A stretch of DNA of 64,000 nt from Agromyces sp. SYSU T00194 (GCF_040496035.1 NZ_JBEPJZ010000002.1:434001-498000), one strand, 5' to 3'; numbered from the stretch's first letter, positions 18,504 to 31,639 are shown. Numbers and translations: made by a program. The notes: generated from the letters alone by a model not told the origin.

Positions 18504-18540
18504 ACGAGCGACCCGGCAGCTGGACTGCCGGGCCGCTCGC
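18504..18540 (-). terminator. Terminator of acnA
   Basis: A stem of GAGCG and CCCGGCAG pairing with CTGCCGGG and CGCTC, with one mismatch and a five-base loop, lies between the acnA stop and dxs. Confidence 0.7.
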
Positions 18541-18557
18541 GTGCTACAGGCGGATGC

Positions 18558-21368
<2,811 letters not shown>

Positions 21369-21501
21369 GTGTGGCCTCTCCTTCGCTCGATGCGACCGGC
21401 GCGGACCGGCCCGCCCTGTGATTCTCGCGGCCGGGCAGGACCCGTTGCCAGCAAGGGTAACCTAATCGCCCCGTCGCGCACCGGGCTCGTCACCCGGTCA
21501 T

Positions 21502-21521
21502 TTATCTCGATGTCGAGATAA
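21502..21521 (-). promoter_or_regulatory. 20-bp palindrome upstream of acnA (TamR/MarR-like operator)
   Basis: Arms TTATCTCGA and TCGAGATAA are perfect inverted repeats around a TG spacer. The site lies five bases past the DUF3159 stop and upstream of acnA. Its shape fits MarR-type regulators such as TamR, which in Streptomyces controls aconitase genes; the match to that regulator is from memory, not tested. Confidence 0.55.
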
Positions 21522-21526
21522 CTGTA

Positions 21527-22306
21527 TCACTCGTCGCGCGCCGCGCCAGCCGGGTACACGGCGCGCACGACGAGCCACGACAGCACGAGCAGCACCGCGT
21601 AGAGCGGCACGCCCATGAGGAGGCGCGTGAGGGCGAGCCCCTCGACGTTGGCGGCGAAGTAGAGCGGCAGCTGCACGGCCAGCCGGGCGACGAAGAGCCC
21701 GAGCCAGAGCAGCGTGAGCAGCTGCATCGCGCGGTAGCGCTTCCGGTCGTGCTTCCAGGCGAGCCCGTCGCCCATCAGGAAGCCCACCGCGAGCCCGAGC
21801 AGCGGCCAGCCGACGAGCAGCGAGATGAGGATGGCGGTCGCGTACGCGCCGTTGGTCCACAGGCCGATGACGAAGTTGTCCTCGCCGCGGCCGGTCCAGA
21901 GCGCGAGGGCCGCGGATGCCCCGGCGCCGACGAGCCCCGCGACCGCCTGGGTCACGGGAGTGCGCGCGACCAGGCGCGCGACGGTGAACACCACCGCGAG
22001 GCCCACGGACGCCGCGAGCGCGGGCACGAGCGCGCCCCAGACCGCGTAGACCGCGAGGAAGACGAGCCCGGGCAGGATCGCCTCGGCGAGGCCGCGCACC
22101 CCGCCGAGGGCGCCCAGCAGTTCGCGCGCCGTCAGCGCCTCGTCGCGTGCGAAACCGCCGAGGCCGGAGCGCTCGGCCGCCTGCGCGAGGCCCGCGCCGA
22201 TGCCGGCCGCGGTCTCGTGGGCCGACGCGTCGTCGCCGGGGGCATTCGACCCCTCCGGCTCCGGTTCGTCCCGCTCGGGACCGTCGGCCTCCGACACGCG
22301 GGTCAC
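21527..22306 (-). CDS. DUF3159 family membrane protein
   Basis: A 259-residue protein starting at a GTG (VTRVSEADG) that overlaps the stop of the preceding gene as GTGA. Residues 1-75 are soluble and acidic. Then come about six membrane helices, with ELLGALGGVRGLAEAILPG as the conserved DUF3159 entry, then VVFTVARLVARTPVTQAVAG, and a C-terminal set ending in LVVRAVYPAG. DUF3159 proteins have no proven function. It is the last gene of a coupled dut-DUF3710-DUF3159 operon. Confidence 0.88.
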   Translation of the reverse strand: MTRVSEADGPERDEPEPEGSNAPGDDASAHETAAGIGAGLAQAAERSGLGGFARDEALTARELLGALGGVRGLAEAILPGLVFLAVYAVWGALVPALAASVGLAVVFTVARLVARTPVTQAVAGLVGAGASAALALWTGRGEDNFVIGLWTNGAYATAILISLLVGWPLLGLAVGFLMGDGLAWKHDRKRYRAMQLLTLLWLGLFVARLAVQLPLYFAANVEGLALTRLLMGVPLYAVLLVLSWLVVRAVYPAGAARDE

Positions 22307-22929
22307 GCCGTGGGCGGCTTCGCGCCGCCGCCCGAGCCCTGCGGCATGCGCAGCGGGATCAGGTCGCGCGGCGGCATCGGCGTGGTGCCGCGCACCACGA
22401 CGATGCTGCGGAACAGGTCTTCCACCAGCGCGGCCGCGGACGGGTCGACGGCCGCGTCGCCCGCGATCACGCCGCGCAGGAACCAGCGCGGGCCGTCGAC
22501 GCCCACGAACCGGGCGAGACGGGTGTGCGCCGGCTGCTGCTCGGTCGCCGCGACGGGGATCTGGGCGAGCAGCTCGGGGCCGAAGGCGCCCTCGCGGGGG
22601 GTGATGGTGCCGCCCTGCTTGCTGATCTGCTCGGAGATCTGCTCGCGGATCTCGTGCCACAGCCCGCTCGAGCGCGGGGCCGCGAACGGCTGCACCTGGA
22701 GCGTCGAGTTCGCGTAGTCCAGGCCGATGGCCACGACGCGCTTCGTCGACTCCTCGACCTCGAGGCGCAGGTGCAGGCCCTCGCGGGGCAGCACCTTCAC
22801 GCCGCCCAGGTCCACGTACGGACGGACCGGGTTGGCCTCCGACTCGTCCAGCGGGCCGGCGGTGTCGCGGTCCTCCGGCGCGGACTTGGGGTGGTCGATC
22901 GGGCGGTCGACGTTCTCGAGGTCGCTCAC
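22303..22929 (-). CDS. DUF3710 domain protein
   Basis: A 208-residue soluble protein with the DUF3710 pattern: [23 protein letters not shown] near the start, [22 protein letters not shown] in the middle, and [16 protein letters not shown] near the end. The family is restricted to actinobacteria and has no known function. Its GTG start overlaps the dut stop by four bases (GTGA) and its stop overlaps the next start in the same way, so the three are translated in series. The fixed pairing with dut suggests a nucleotide-pool or DNA-maintenance role, which is unproven. Confidence 0.88.
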   Translation of the reverse strand: MSDLENVDRPIDHPKSAPEDRDTAGPLDESEANPVRPYVDLGGVKVLPREGLHLRLEVEESTKRVVAIGLDYANSTLQVQPFAAPRSSGLWHEIREQISEQISKQGGTITPREGAFGPELLAQIPVAATEQQPAHTRLARFVGVDGPRWFLRGVIAGDAAVDPSAAALVEDLFRSIVVVRGTTPMPPRDLIPLRMPQGSGGGAKPPTA

Positions 22930-23402
22930 GCTGATGCTGCTCCTGACTGGGTGTGCGGGTGTGCGTCGGCGGCGAACCCGGTCGAGCCGAATCCGCCTTC
23001 CCCCCGATGGCTGCCGGGCAGCCGGTCGACCGGTACGAACCTGGCCCGCGTGACGGGCATGACGACGAGCTGCGCGATGCGGTCGCCCTCGCGGATCTCG
23101 TAGGGCTCGGAGGCATCCGTGTTCAACAGGGACACCCTGATCTCGCCGCGGTAGCCCGCGTCGATCGTGCCGGGCGCGTTGACGATGGTGATGCCGTGCT
23201 TGAAGGCGAGCCCGCTGCGCGGGACCACGAAGCCGACGTAGCCGTCGGGCAGCGCGATGGCGACCCCGGTGCCCACCGCGGCCCGCTCCCCCGGAGCGAG
23301 CACGAGCGACTCGGTCGCGTGCAGGTCGGCGCCTGCGTCGCCCGGATGGGCGTAGGCGGGCGTGCGGTCTGCGGTGATGAGCACCTCGACGGATTCGGTC
23401 AC
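22926..23402 (-). CDS. dut: Deoxyuridine 5'-triphosphate nucleotidohydrolase (dUTPase)
   Basis: A 158-residue trimeric dUTPase. All five motifs are visible: [12 protein letters not shown] (1), [13 protein letters not shown] (2), [11 protein letters not shown] (3, uracil pocket with catalytic Asp), [10 protein letters not shown] (4), and the C-terminal lid [11 protein letters not shown] (5). It converts dUTP to dUMP plus pyrophosphate, keeping uracil out of DNA and feeding thymidylate synthesis. The GTG start ([10 protein letters not shown]) is supported by the natural N-terminus length. It leads a four-base-overlap operon with DUF3710 and DUF3159, and faces the DUF3093 gene across 39 bases. 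Confidence 0.95.
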   Translation of the reverse strand: MTESVEVLITADRTPAYAHPGDAGADLHATESLVLAPGERAAVGTGVAIALPDGYVGFVVPRSGLAFKHGITIVNAPGTIDAGYRGEIRVSLLNTDASEPYEIREGDRIAQLVVMPVTRARFVPVDRLPGSHRGEGGFGSTGFAADAHPHTQSGAASA

Positions 23403-23441
23403 GTGTCGAGGGTAGTCGAAGAAATCTGGTCGAATGGAAGC

Positions 23442-23897
23442 ATGCCCGCGTACCGAGAGCGACTCTGGCCCACCCCCTGGATGTTCATCGTCAGCCTGCT
23501 GCTGATCCCGGCGAGCATCCTGGTCCTCGCGCCGGTGTCGCTGCCCGCGGGCATCGTCACCGGCATCGTGCTGTACCTCGGCACGGTGGCCGCGTTCGTG
23601 GCGGCGTCGCCCGTCGTCGAGGTCGCCGACGGCGAGTTGCGAGCGGGACGCGCGAGCATCCCCGTGTCGCTGACGGGCGAGGCGGAGGCGTTCGAGGGCG
23701 CGGAGGCGACCGCGGAACGCGGCGTGCGGCTCGACGCGCGCGCCTGGCTGCTCATCCGCGGCTGGGTGCGGCACGTCGTGAAGGTGCCGATCGTCGACGA
23801 GCGCGACCCCGCGCCCTACTGGCTCGTGTCGTCGCGCCACCCCACGCAGATGGCCGCCGCGATCAACGGATCGCGACGGCCATCGGAGTCGGCGTAG
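23442..23897 (+). CDS. DUF3093 family membrane protein
   Basis: A 151-residue protein with an N-terminal pair of membrane helices ([20 protein letters not shown], then a second at about 35-58) followed by a cytoplasmic beta-rich domain. [15 protein letters not shown] is the typical DUF3093 opening and [22 protein letters not shown] its typical end. Function is unknown. It is divergent from dut and convergent with the DUF4193 gene, with seven bases between stops. This position next to dut is conserved in mycobacteria too. Confidence 0.85.
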   Translation: MPAYRERLWPTPWMFIVSLLLIPASILVLAPVSLPAGIVTGIVLYLGTVAAFVAASPVVEVADGELRAGRASIPVSLTGEAEAFEGAEATAERGVRLDARAWLLIRGWVRHVVKVPIVDERDPAPYWLVSSRHPTQMAAAINGSRRPSESA

Positions 23898-23904
23898 GAA
23901 CGCG

Positions 23905-24198
23905 TCAGGCGGCGCACTCCAGGCAGATCGGCCCGAGCTTGGTCTCGTGGTCGATCTGCGAGCGGTGCTTCACGAGGAAGCAGTTCACGCAGGTGAACTC
24001 GTCGGCCTGGGGCGGCAGCACGACGACGTCGAGCTCCACGTCCGAGAGGTCGGCGCCCGGCAGGTCGAAACCTGCGGGGTTGTCGGCGTCCTCAGCGTCG
24101 ACCATTCCCGAGTTCTTGTCGGGTACGCGCTCCTTGAGAGCCTCGATCGACTCCGAGTCGTCGTCGCTCTTCCGCGGTGCGTCGTAATCAGTTGCCAT
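23905..24198 (-). CDS. DUF4193 small zinc-ribbon-like protein
   Basis: A 97-residue acidic protein. The first 60 residues are Asp/Glu-rich and probably disordered ([17 protein letters not shown]). The end holds two CxxC knuckles, [14 protein letters not shown] and GPICLECAA, expected to bind zinc. DUF4193 is an actinobacterial family that may bind RNA polymerase or nucleic acid; I can only say that its shape fits a small transcription-associated protein. The ATG is at 24198. It is divergent from sepH across 196 bases. Confidence 0.85.
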   Translation of the reverse strand: MATDYDAPRKSDDDSESIEALKERVPDKNSGMVDAEDADNPAGFDLPGADLSDVELDVVVLPPQADEFTCVNCFLVKHRSQIDHETKLGPICLECAA

Positions 24199-24394
24199 TC
24201 CGGTCCATTCTTGGTGGGACAGCCGAAGAAAATCGGCGGCCATAGTCTGCATCAACCGTGGTGGAAGTGCAAACGAACACGCGCACGGTCGATCCAGCCG
24301 CTGCAACTTCCGGCACGCCCGTGGTATTCCCCCGTGCACGCCCGCGCCCGTGGCATCCTGTCGACCAACAGTGAGCAGGGAAGGGCCCGGCGAC

Positions 24395-25591
24395 ATGCAG
24401 GAACTGAAGGTGATCGGCGTCGAGAACGGCGCACTGCTCGCCGCCTCCGACGAGGGGGCGAGATTCAGGATCCCGATCGACGACGTGGTGCAGTCCAAGC
24501 TCCGCCAGTCGCCGCCGGATTCGGCGAACTCCCCGCGGCTCGCGCCGCGCGAGGTCCAGGCCCACATCCGGGCCGGCCTCTCGGCCGAGGAGGTGGCCAG
24601 CCTCACCGGCGCCTCGCTCGAGTCGATCCGGCGCTTCGAGGGGCCCGTGCTCGCCGAACGCGAGCACATCGTGAACTCCGCGCTCTCGGTCCCGGTGCAC
24701 ATCGAGGGCGAGATCGACCCCGACGCCCCGCCGACGTTCGGCAGCGTCATCCGCGACCGGCTCGTGAAGCTCGGTGCCGACGGCACCCGCTGGGCGAGTT
24801 GGAAGGAGGAGGACCGGGGCTGGATGGTCAAGCTCGAGTTCCGGGCCGACGACATCGACCACGACGCCCGCTGGGGCTTCGAGCCGCGCAAGCGCGCCCT
24901 GCAGCCGCTCAACTCGGAGGCCATGACGCTCTCGCAGCCGGGCGAGCCCAAGGAGGGCCTGATCCCCAAGCTGCGTGCGGTCGGGAGCCAACAGGAGGAC
25001 GCGTCGCGGTTCGACAGCGGTGCGTTCACCTTCGAGGACGACCTGGACGAGCAGGACACCGCACCCCAGCTCGAGCCGGTGCCGTACGCGCGCACGGTGA
25101 AGACGTCGAGCCCTGCGGCCGCGAACGCCGCGATCAAGCGGGCCGCCGAGCCCGAGCAGGCGCTCAGCGACACGGCCGACCTGCTCGAGGCGCTGCGCAA
25201 GCGCCGTGGTGAGCGCGAGTCGGCCGCGACGATCGCCCAGGCGGACGAGGCGGACGATGCCGATCAGGCGCTCGACATCCCCCTCGCGACCTTCGACGAG
25301 GAGTTCGACGAGGCGCCGGAGCCCGCTCCCGCAGCGCGCACGCCCCGCCCCGCCCCGTCGAAGCGCCAGTCAGCCGACCGCAAGAAGCAGCCCTCGCCGG
25401 CGAAGCCGGCGGCGAGGCCGCAGCCTCCGAACGGCGGCGACTCGCTGTGGGGCCGCGTGGCGGCCTCGGGCGAGAGCGACGGCTCCACGTCGTCGTCGCG
25501 ATCCGCCGGCGGAGCGAAGAAGGGCCGTGCGTCGATGCCGAGCTGGGACGAGATCGTCTTCGGCGCGCGCAGCGACGACGACCCCGCCTGA
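24395..25591 (+). CDS. sepH: Septation protein SepH
   Basis: A 398-residue protein starting MQELKVIGVENGALLAASDE. The conserved DUF3071 domain (about 1-170) contains RLAPREVQAHIRAGLSAEEVASLTG, a helix-turn-helix-like segment, and RALQPLNSEAMTLSQPGEP at its end. The rest is low-complexity, Ala/Pro/Lys-rich and disordered up to a conserved tail (MPSWDEIVFGARSD). In Streptomyces SepH binds FtsZ and promotes ring assembly at division septa. GGGAAGG precedes the ATG at a normal distance. It has no close partner gene. Confidence 0.88.
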   Translation: MQELKVIGVENGALLAASDEGARFRIPIDDVVQSKLRQSPPDSANSPRLAPREVQAHIRAGLSAEEVASLTGASLESIRRFEGPVLAEREHIVNSALSVPVHIEGEIDPDAPPTFGSVIRDRLVKLGADGTRWASWKEEDRGWMVKLEFRADDIDHDARWGFEPRKRALQPLNSEAMTLSQPGEPKEGLIPKLRAVGSQQEDASRFDSGAFTFEDDLDEQDTAPQLEPVPYARTVKTSSPAAANAAIKRAAEPEQALSDTADLLEALRKRRGERESAATIAQADEADDADQALDIPLATFDEEFDEAPEPAPAARTPRPAPSKRQSADRKKQPSPAKPAARPQPPNGGDSLWGRVAASGESDGSTSSSRSAGGAKKGRASMPSWDEIVFGARSDDDPA

Positions 25592-25668
25592 CCGCGCACC
25601 GGGCGCGCGGCGCCGGTACCCCCATGCGTGCCGCGCACGTGCTTGGCGTGTCGCGAGATGGACGCGTA

Positions 25669-25692
25669 CCATTCGAACAGATGTTCGAATGG
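25669..25692 (+). promoter_or_regulatory. LexA-type SOS box
   Basis: Perfect 10-base arms CCATTCGAAC and GTTCGAATGG flank a four-base AGAT spacer. The core fits the actinobacterial SOS box TCGAAC-N4-GTTCGA without a mismatch. It ends at the ribosome site of the small gene at 25704, where bound LexA would block transcription or initiation. Confidence 0.85.
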
Positions 25693-25703
25693 AGGGATCG
25701 CCG

Positions 25704-25988
25704 ATGCGCACCGTGGAGGAGGAGGCCGTCGTCTGGACCGGCGACGACGGCGAGCCCCTGCGCCTGGTGTGGCGCTCCGTGCGCTACCGCGTGACCGACC
25801 GGCCGACGACGCTCGTGGGCCCCTGCCCGTGGTGGCGCCCACTCGCCGCGGTCGGGGTCTCCGGACCGCTCGACATCACCGGCTGGAGGTTCCAGGGCAC
25901 GGCCGACGACGGCTCGGGCTCGCTCGTCTTCGACGTCGTGATGGACCCGGCCACGCACCGCTGGAGCGTCGCACGCACGTACGACTGA
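25704..25988 (+). CDS. Small SOS-controlled protein, DUF6504-like
   Basis: A 94-residue soluble protein. The ATG at 25704 is chosen because GGAGGG ends eight bases before it; an in-frame ATG at 25689 lies inside the SOS box. The sequence is Trp/Arg-rich (AVVWTGDDGEPLRLVWRSVRY, VGPCPWWRPL, then GSGSLVFDVVMDP and a short end). This pattern resembles DUF6504, which often accompanies the mutasome genes imuA/imuB/dnaE2, but none of them is here. A role in DNA damage tolerance is inferred from the LexA box alone. Confidence 0.65.
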   Translation: MRTVEEEAVVWTGDDGEPLRLVWRSVRYRVTDRPTTLVGPCPWWRPLAAVGVSGPLDITGWRFQGTADDGSGSLVFDVVMDPATHRWSVARTYD

Positions 25989-26008
25989 CCACTCCCTAGG
26001 CTGTCCGC

Positions 26009-26983
26009 ATGGTGGCCGCGTTCACGGAGCAGGTGCGCTCCGTCGCGTGGCGAGACGCCACGCGACGTCGGGTGCAGGAGCGCCTCGGCGCGCTGGGGAT
26101 CCGCACACTCGGTCCGCTCCTGCAGCGCCGGGTGCGACCGTGGTCGACCCAGCTCACCGTGGAGACCGACATCGGGCGCGTCTGGTGCAAGCACGACCAT
26201 CCGGCGCTCGGGTTCGAGTCGCGGCTCCTGGCGGAACTCGCCCGCCGCTCCCCCGGGTCCGTGCCGGAACCGCTCGCGATCGACGCTGATGCAGGACTGC
26301 TCCTCACCGTCGAACACGGCGCCTCGCTGGCCGACAGGGGTGCCACGGGTACCGACACCTGGACCGCCCTCGTCGTCGCGGCGGCACGACTCCAGCATGA
26401 GCTCGCGGATCACCGCGCGGAACTGCTCGCCGCGGGCCTCCCGGACCACGACGGCGCAGTCGTCGTCGATCACTTCGACGACCTGGTCGCACGGCTGGCG
26501 GAGACCGCACCGGGGCATCCGGCACACCTCGAACCCGACGAGGCGGCGCGGTTGCGCGATGCGCGCCCGGCAGTCGCCGATGCGGTGCGGCGGCTCGCGG
26601 ATTCGCCCTACCCGGCCGCCTGGAACCACGGCGACCTCCACCCCGGCAACGCGCATGCCGCCGGAGACGACGTGCGGCTGTTCGACCTCGCCGACGGGCA
26701 GTGGGCGAACGCGCTGGAGGTGCTCGCGGTGCCGCGCGACTGGATCGCCCGACGGCGCGACGTCGCGTGGGCGCCGGTGCGCGATGCGTGGTCGGCGGAG
26801 TGGGGCGTGCGGCCGCCGCGCGGCGCCGAATGGCGCGCGATGCGAACCGTGCACGCGGTCAACCGGGCGGTCACGTGGACGTCGCTGCTCGACGGGATGA
26901 CGCACGAGGAACTGCTCCGCTGGGGCGGGTACGCGCCGGGCGAGCTGCGCCGGGTACTCCGGCGCACGGATGCGGCGGGCTGA
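26009..26983 (+). CDS. Phosphotransferase (APH/choline kinase-like fold)
   Basis: A 324-residue cytoplasmic kinase-like protein. The catalytic loop is YPAAWNHGDLHPGNAHA near residue 210, where HGDLHPGN gives the catalytic Asp and metal Asn, followed by VRLFDLADGQWANALEV, where the usual DxD metal Asp is present. The N-lobe has RVWCKHDHP with a lysine in the place of the ATP-binding one. Such proteins phosphorylate aminoglycosides, homoserine, choline or maltose; the substrate is not evident. It lies 21 bases after the small SOS gene, but nothing links their roles. Confidence 0.82.
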   Translation: MVAAFTEQVRSVAWRDATRRRVQERLGALGIRTLGPLLQRRVRPWSTQLTVETDIGRVWCKHDHPALGFESRLLAELARRSPGSVPEPLAIDADAGLLLTVEHGASLADRGATGTDTWTALVVAAARLQHELADHRAELLAAGLPDHDGAVVVDHFDDLVARLAETAPGHPAHLEPDEAARLRDARPAVADAVRRLADSPYPAAWNHGDLHPGNAHAAGDDVRLFDLADGQWANALEVLAVPRDWIARRRDVAWAPVRDAWSAEWGVRPPRGAEWRAMRTVHAVNRAVTWTSLLDGMTHEELLRWGGYAPGELRRVLRRTDAAG

Positions 26984-26995
26984 GCGACCCGACGA

Positions 26996-28273
<1,278 letters not shown>

Positions 28274-28365
28274 GTGCGTGCCTCCTCGGTTGTGCGACGG
28301 TTCGAGCCTAACCCGATGCGCCGACTCTGTGCCGGAACTCGCGGGATCATGTCGCGAAACGACGA

Positions 28366-28399
28366 ACGGGCGGGAGGAGCGCGTGCTCCTCCCGCCCGT
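28366..28399 (-). terminator. 15-bp perfect terminator after clpP2
   Basis: Arms ACGGGCGGGAGGAGC and GCTCCTCCCGCCCGT pair perfectly around a GCGT loop. It sits 15 bases after the clpP2 stop and before clpX, splitting the clp genes into two units. Confidence 0.85.
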
Positions 28400-28413
28400 C
28401 GGTCGAGCGGATG

Positions 28414-29085
28414 CTACGGGGTGATCGAGGCGGGGGTGGTCTTCCGGCTCGTCAGCACCTGGTCGATGAGGCCGTACTCGAGCGACTCCTCCGCGGAGAG
28501 GATCTTGTCGCGGTCGATGTCCTCATGCACCTGCGCCTGGTCGCGCTTCGAGTGACGCGCGAGCGTCTCCTCGAGCCAGGTGCGCATGCGCATGATCTCC
28601 GCGGCCTGGATCTCGATGTCGGACGCCTGGCCCTGGCCGGCCTGGCCGACCGCGGGCTGGTGGATCAGCACGCGGGCGTTCGGCAGCGCGAGGCGCTTGC
28701 CGGGCGTGCCCGCCGCGGCGATGACCGCCGCCGCCGACGCCGCCTGGCCGAGCACGACGGTCTGGATCTGCGGCCGGATGTACTGCATCGTGTCGTAGAT
28801 CGCCGTCATCGCGGTGAACGAGCCGCCGGGCGAGTTGATGTAGAGGATGATGTCGCGGTCGGGGTCCATCGACTCGAGCACCAGCAGCTGGGCCATGATG
28901 TCGTCGGCCGAGGCGTCGTCGACCTGCACGCCGAGGAAGATGATGCGGTCCTCGAAGAGCTTGGCGTACGGGTCCTGGCGCTTGTAGCCGTAGGCCGTGC
29001 GCTCCTCGAAGCTCGGGAGGATGTAGCGCGAACCGGGGGCGGCGAGGGCGCCGTGCGCGGTGCCGCCGAAGTCGGGAGTCTTCAT
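28414..29085 (-). CDS. clpP2: ATP-dependent Clp protease proteolytic subunit, ClpP2 type
   Basis: A 223-residue serine protease subunit with an extended N-terminus. The catalytic Ser is in [16 protein letters not shown], the His in RVLIHQPAV, and the acid lies in the DIDRDKIL region. Around the Ser it has AASAAA where ClpP1 has AASMGQ. The [11 protein letters not shown] strand is conserved. With ClpP1 it forms the mixed 14-mer used by actinobacteria, to which ClpX docks. It lies 30 bases downstream of clpP1 and is co-transcribed with it. Confidence 0.95.
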   Translation of the reverse strand: MKTPDFGGTAHGALAAPGSRYILPSFEERTAYGYKRQDPYAKLFEDRIIFLGVQVDDASADDIMAQLLVLESMDPDRDIILYINSPGGSFTAMTAIYDTMQYIRPQIQTVVLGQAASAAAVIAAAGTPGKRLALPNARVLIHQPAVGQAGQGQASDIEIQAAEIMRMRTWLEETLARHSKRDQAQVHEDIDRDKILSAEESLEYGLIDQVLTSRKTTPASITP

Positions 29086-29115
29086 GTGGGTGTCGTTCTC
29101 TCTTCTCTCGATGCC

Positions 29116-29700
29116 CTATGCCGCCGTGCCGCCGCCGCCCGAGACGTCGGTCGCCGACTCGCGGATCGCGTCGACGAAGCCGTACTCGAGGGCCTCCTCG
29201 GCGTTGAACCAGCGGTCGCGGTCGCCGTCGGCGTTGATCTGCTCGACCGTCTTGCCGGTCGCGGCCGCGGTGATCTCGGCGAGGCGGCGCTTCATGTCGA
29301 GGATGAGCTGCGCCTGCGTCTGGATGTCGCTCGCGGTGCCGCCGAAGCCGCCGTGCGGCTGGTGGAGCAGCACGCGGGCGTTCGGGGTGATGTACCGCTT
29401 GCCCTTGGCGCCCGCGGTGAGCAGCAGCTGGCCCATCGAGGCCGCCATGCCGATGCCGACCGTGACGATGTCGTTCGGCACGAACTGCATCGTGTCGTAG
29501 ATCGCCATGCCGGCGGTGATCGAGCCGCCGGGCGAGTTGATGTAGAGGTAGATGTCCTTCTTCGGGTCCTCGGCGGCGAGGAGCAGGAGCTTCGCGGCGA
29601 TCTCGTTCGCGTTGTCGTCGCGCACCTCCGAACCCAGCCAGATGATGCGGTCCTTCAGCAGTCGATCGAAAACACTGGGCTGCAGTGCCGGTTCGGCCAT
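29116..29700 (-). CDS. clpP1: ATP-dependent Clp protease proteolytic subunit, ClpP1 type
   Basis: I start at the ATG ending at 29700 ([15 protein letters not shown]) because GGAGCGA sits just before it; two upstream in-frame ATGs lack such a site. The 194-residue protein has the Ser in [14 protein letters not shown], the His in [10 protein letters not shown] and the Asp in [28 protein letters not shown] matches the hydrophobic strand. It is the first gene of the clpP operon, 182 bases downstream of tig, whose terminator lies between them. Confidence 0.96.
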   Translation of the reverse strand: MAEPALQPSVFDRLLKDRIIWLGSEVRDDNANEIAAKLLLLAAEDPKKDIYLYINSPGGSITAGMAIYDTMQFVPNDIVTVGIGMAASMGQLLLTAGAKGKRYITPNARVLLHQPHGGFGGTASDIQTQAQLILDMKRRLAEITAAATGKTVEQINADGDRDRWFNAEEALEYGFVDAIRESATDVSGGGGTAA

Positions 29701-29831
29701 GTGTCGCTCCATTTCGGTAATCGCGTTCGGCATCGAATCTATCCGCTCCGATTCGGCCGGGTCGTGCTGTTCGCCGTGGGCGGAGGACGTGTCGCGGCGG
29801 CGCCCGCCGGCACGGTCGGCGCAGACGGCGA

Positions 29832-29863
29832 GAGGGCCGGATGCCTCGTGGCATCCGACCCTC
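29832..29863 (-). terminator. Terminator of tig
   Basis: GAGGG and CGGATGC pair with GCATCCG and CCCTC around a short CTCGTG loop, with a small internal mismatch. It sits 19 bases after the tig stop and before the clpP promoter region. Confidence 0.7.
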
Positions 29864-29882
29864 CCGCGTGTGCGCGTGGCGC

Positions 29883-31310
29883 CTACTCGGCGTCCTTCGC
29901 GGCGGCCTTCTTGCGGGCCGGCGCCTTCTTCTTCGGCTTCTCCTCCGCGGCGGGCTCCTCGACGGGCGCCTCCTCGGCAGCGGGCTCCTCGACGGGGGCG
30001 TCGGCCTCAGCGGCATCCGCCTCGTCGTCACCCGGAACCGCGGTGAACTCGCTCAGGTCGACGACGGCGCCGTTCGAGTCCTTCACGACGGCCTTGCCGA
30101 GCACGATCGCGAGCGTCTTGTTGCGCGCGACCTCGCCGACCATGGCCGGGATCTGGCCGTTGGAGCTGAGCGCCTGCACGAACTCGTTCGGGTCCATGCC
30201 GTACTGCGCGGCGCCCTGCACGAGGTACTGGCTGAGCTCCTCCTGGCTGACCTGCACCGACTCCTGCTCGGCGATCGCGTCGAGCACGATCTGCGTCTTG
30301 AACGCCTTGGTGCTCGACTCGGTGACCTCTGCGCGGTGCTCGTCGTCCTCGAGGCGACCCTCGCCCTCGAGGTGGCGGTGCACCTCGTCCTCGATGACCG
30401 AGTCGGCGACCGGCACCTCGACGAGCTCGAGGAGCTTTTCGACGAGGAGGTCGCGGGCCTGCGTGCCCTGGCCGAAGACCTTCGACTTCGAGACCTGCTC
30501 GACGAGGCTCGCCTTGAGCTCGTCGAGGGTGTCGAACTCGCTGGCGATCTGCGCGAAGTCGTCGTCGGCCTCGGGGAGCTCGCGCTCCTTGACGGCGGTG
30601 ACGTTGACGGTGATCTCGGCGGTCTCGCCCTGGTGGTCGCCACCGAGCAGGTTCGACGCGAAGGTCGTGGTCTCGCCGGCGGTCAGCGACTCGAGCGCCT
30701 CGTCGATGCCCTCGAGCAGCTCGCCCGAGCCGATCTCGTAGGACACGCCCGAGGCGGTGTCGACCTCGGCGCCCTCGATGGTCGCGACCAGGTCGAGGGT
30801 CACGAAGTCGCCGGTCGTGGCGGGACGGTCGACCGTGATGAGCGTGCCGAAGCGCGTGCGCAGGCGATCGAGCTCCTCGGCCACCTCGTCGTCGCCGACC
30901 TCGACCGCGTCGACGGTCAGCTCGACGCCGGCGTACTCAGGCAGCTCGATCTCGGGGCGCACGTCGACCTCGATGGCGAGCAGCAGGTCGCCCGAGAAGT
31001 CCTTGTCGCTGGGCCACTCGACGATGTCGGCCTCGGGGCGGCCGAGCGGGCGCAGCTTGTGCTCCTCGATGGCCGAGCGGTAGAAGCCGTCGAGGCCCTC
31101 GTTGACCGCGTGCTCGAGCACGGCGCCCTTGCCGACGCGCTGGTCGATGATGGGCGGCGGCACCTTGCCCTTGCGGAAGCCGGGGATGTTCACCTGCTCG
31201 GCGATGTGTCCGTAGGCGTGGGTGATGCTGGGCTTCAGCTCCTCCGGCGTCACCGTGATGGTGAGCTTGGCGCGGGTCGGGCTCAGCTTCTCAACCGAAG
31301 TGGTCGGCAT
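29883..31310 (-). CDS. tig: Trigger factor
   Basis: A 475-residue ribosome-bound chaperone. The N-domain has the ribosome-docking signature [13 protein letters not shown], the FKBP-type prolyl isomerase domain runs at about 155-240 ([30 protein letters not shown]), and the helical C-domain follows. The last 45 residues are an acidic, then Lys/Ala-rich tail ([13 protein letters not shown], later KKKAPARKK), longer than in E. coli and typical of actinobacteria. It stands behind tRNA-Pro by 48 bases. It helps new proteins fold as they leave the ribosome. Confidence 0.97.
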   Translation of the reverse strand: MPTTSVEKLSPTRAKLTITVTPEELKPSITHAYGHIAEQVNIPGFRKGKVPPPIIDQRVGKGAVLEHAVNEGLDGFYRSAIEEHKLRPLGRPEADIVEWPSDKDFSGDLLLAIEVDVRPEIELPEYAGVELTVDAVEVGDDEVAEELDRLRTRFGTLITVDRPATTGDFVTLDLVATIEGAEVDTASGVSYEIGSGELLEGIDEALESLTAGETTTFASNLLGGDHQGETAEITVNVTAVKERELPEADDDFAQIASEFDTLDELKASLVEQVSKSKVFGQGTQARDLLVEKLLELVEVPVADSVIEDEVHRHLEGEGRLEDDEHRAEVTESSTKAFKTQIVLDAIAEQESVQVSQEELSQYLVQGAAQYGMDPNEFVQALSSNGQIPAMVGEVARNKTLAIVLGKAVVKDSNGAVVDLSEFTAVPGDDEADAAEADAPVEEPAAEEAPVEEPAAEEKPKKKAPARKKAAAKDAE

Positions 31311-31358
31311 GGAACGGTTCTCCTGAATTCGTGGAAGTTCGAGACGTCGTGCGACTCG

Positions 31359-31433
31359 TCGGGGCGACAGGATTCGAACCTGCGACCTCCCGCTCCCAAA
31401 GCGGGCGCTCTAGCCAAGCTGAGCTACGCCCCG
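31359..31433 (-). tRNA. tRNA-Pro (anticodon TGG)
   Basis: A 75-nt cloverleaf on the minus strand. The acceptor CGGGGCG pairs with CGCCCCG, discriminator A. The anticodon stem CCCGC/GCGGG encloses TTTGGGA, giving TGG. CCA is not encoded. It lies just upstream of tig on the same strand. Confidence 0.96.
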
Positions 31434-31639
31434 AGTCGCCACTCAACTCGTGGTCTCATCCCTGCGGGCACGCCGAAACGCGCCGGTGCACGGAGAGAAC
31501 CCGAACGAGTCTACTGCACGCGTTCCGCGGGCGCGCGGGGCGGCCGGGCAGGCCCCCTGCACGGGTGGGCGCGACACGCGGTCATCCACAGCCGCGAGGC
31601 ATCCGCCACCCGGCATCCGTGCTCTGGCAGCATTCAGCC

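Noticed and set aside
21457..21475. An IdeR/DtxR-like iron box upstream of acnA
   Set aside because: Only the first half TTAGGTTA fits; the second half fails at most positions, and TTAGGT may simply be a -10 element.
29701..29882. A ClgR operator before clpP1
   Set aside because: No site with the expected CGC-N5-GCG arrangement and spacing could be found by eye.
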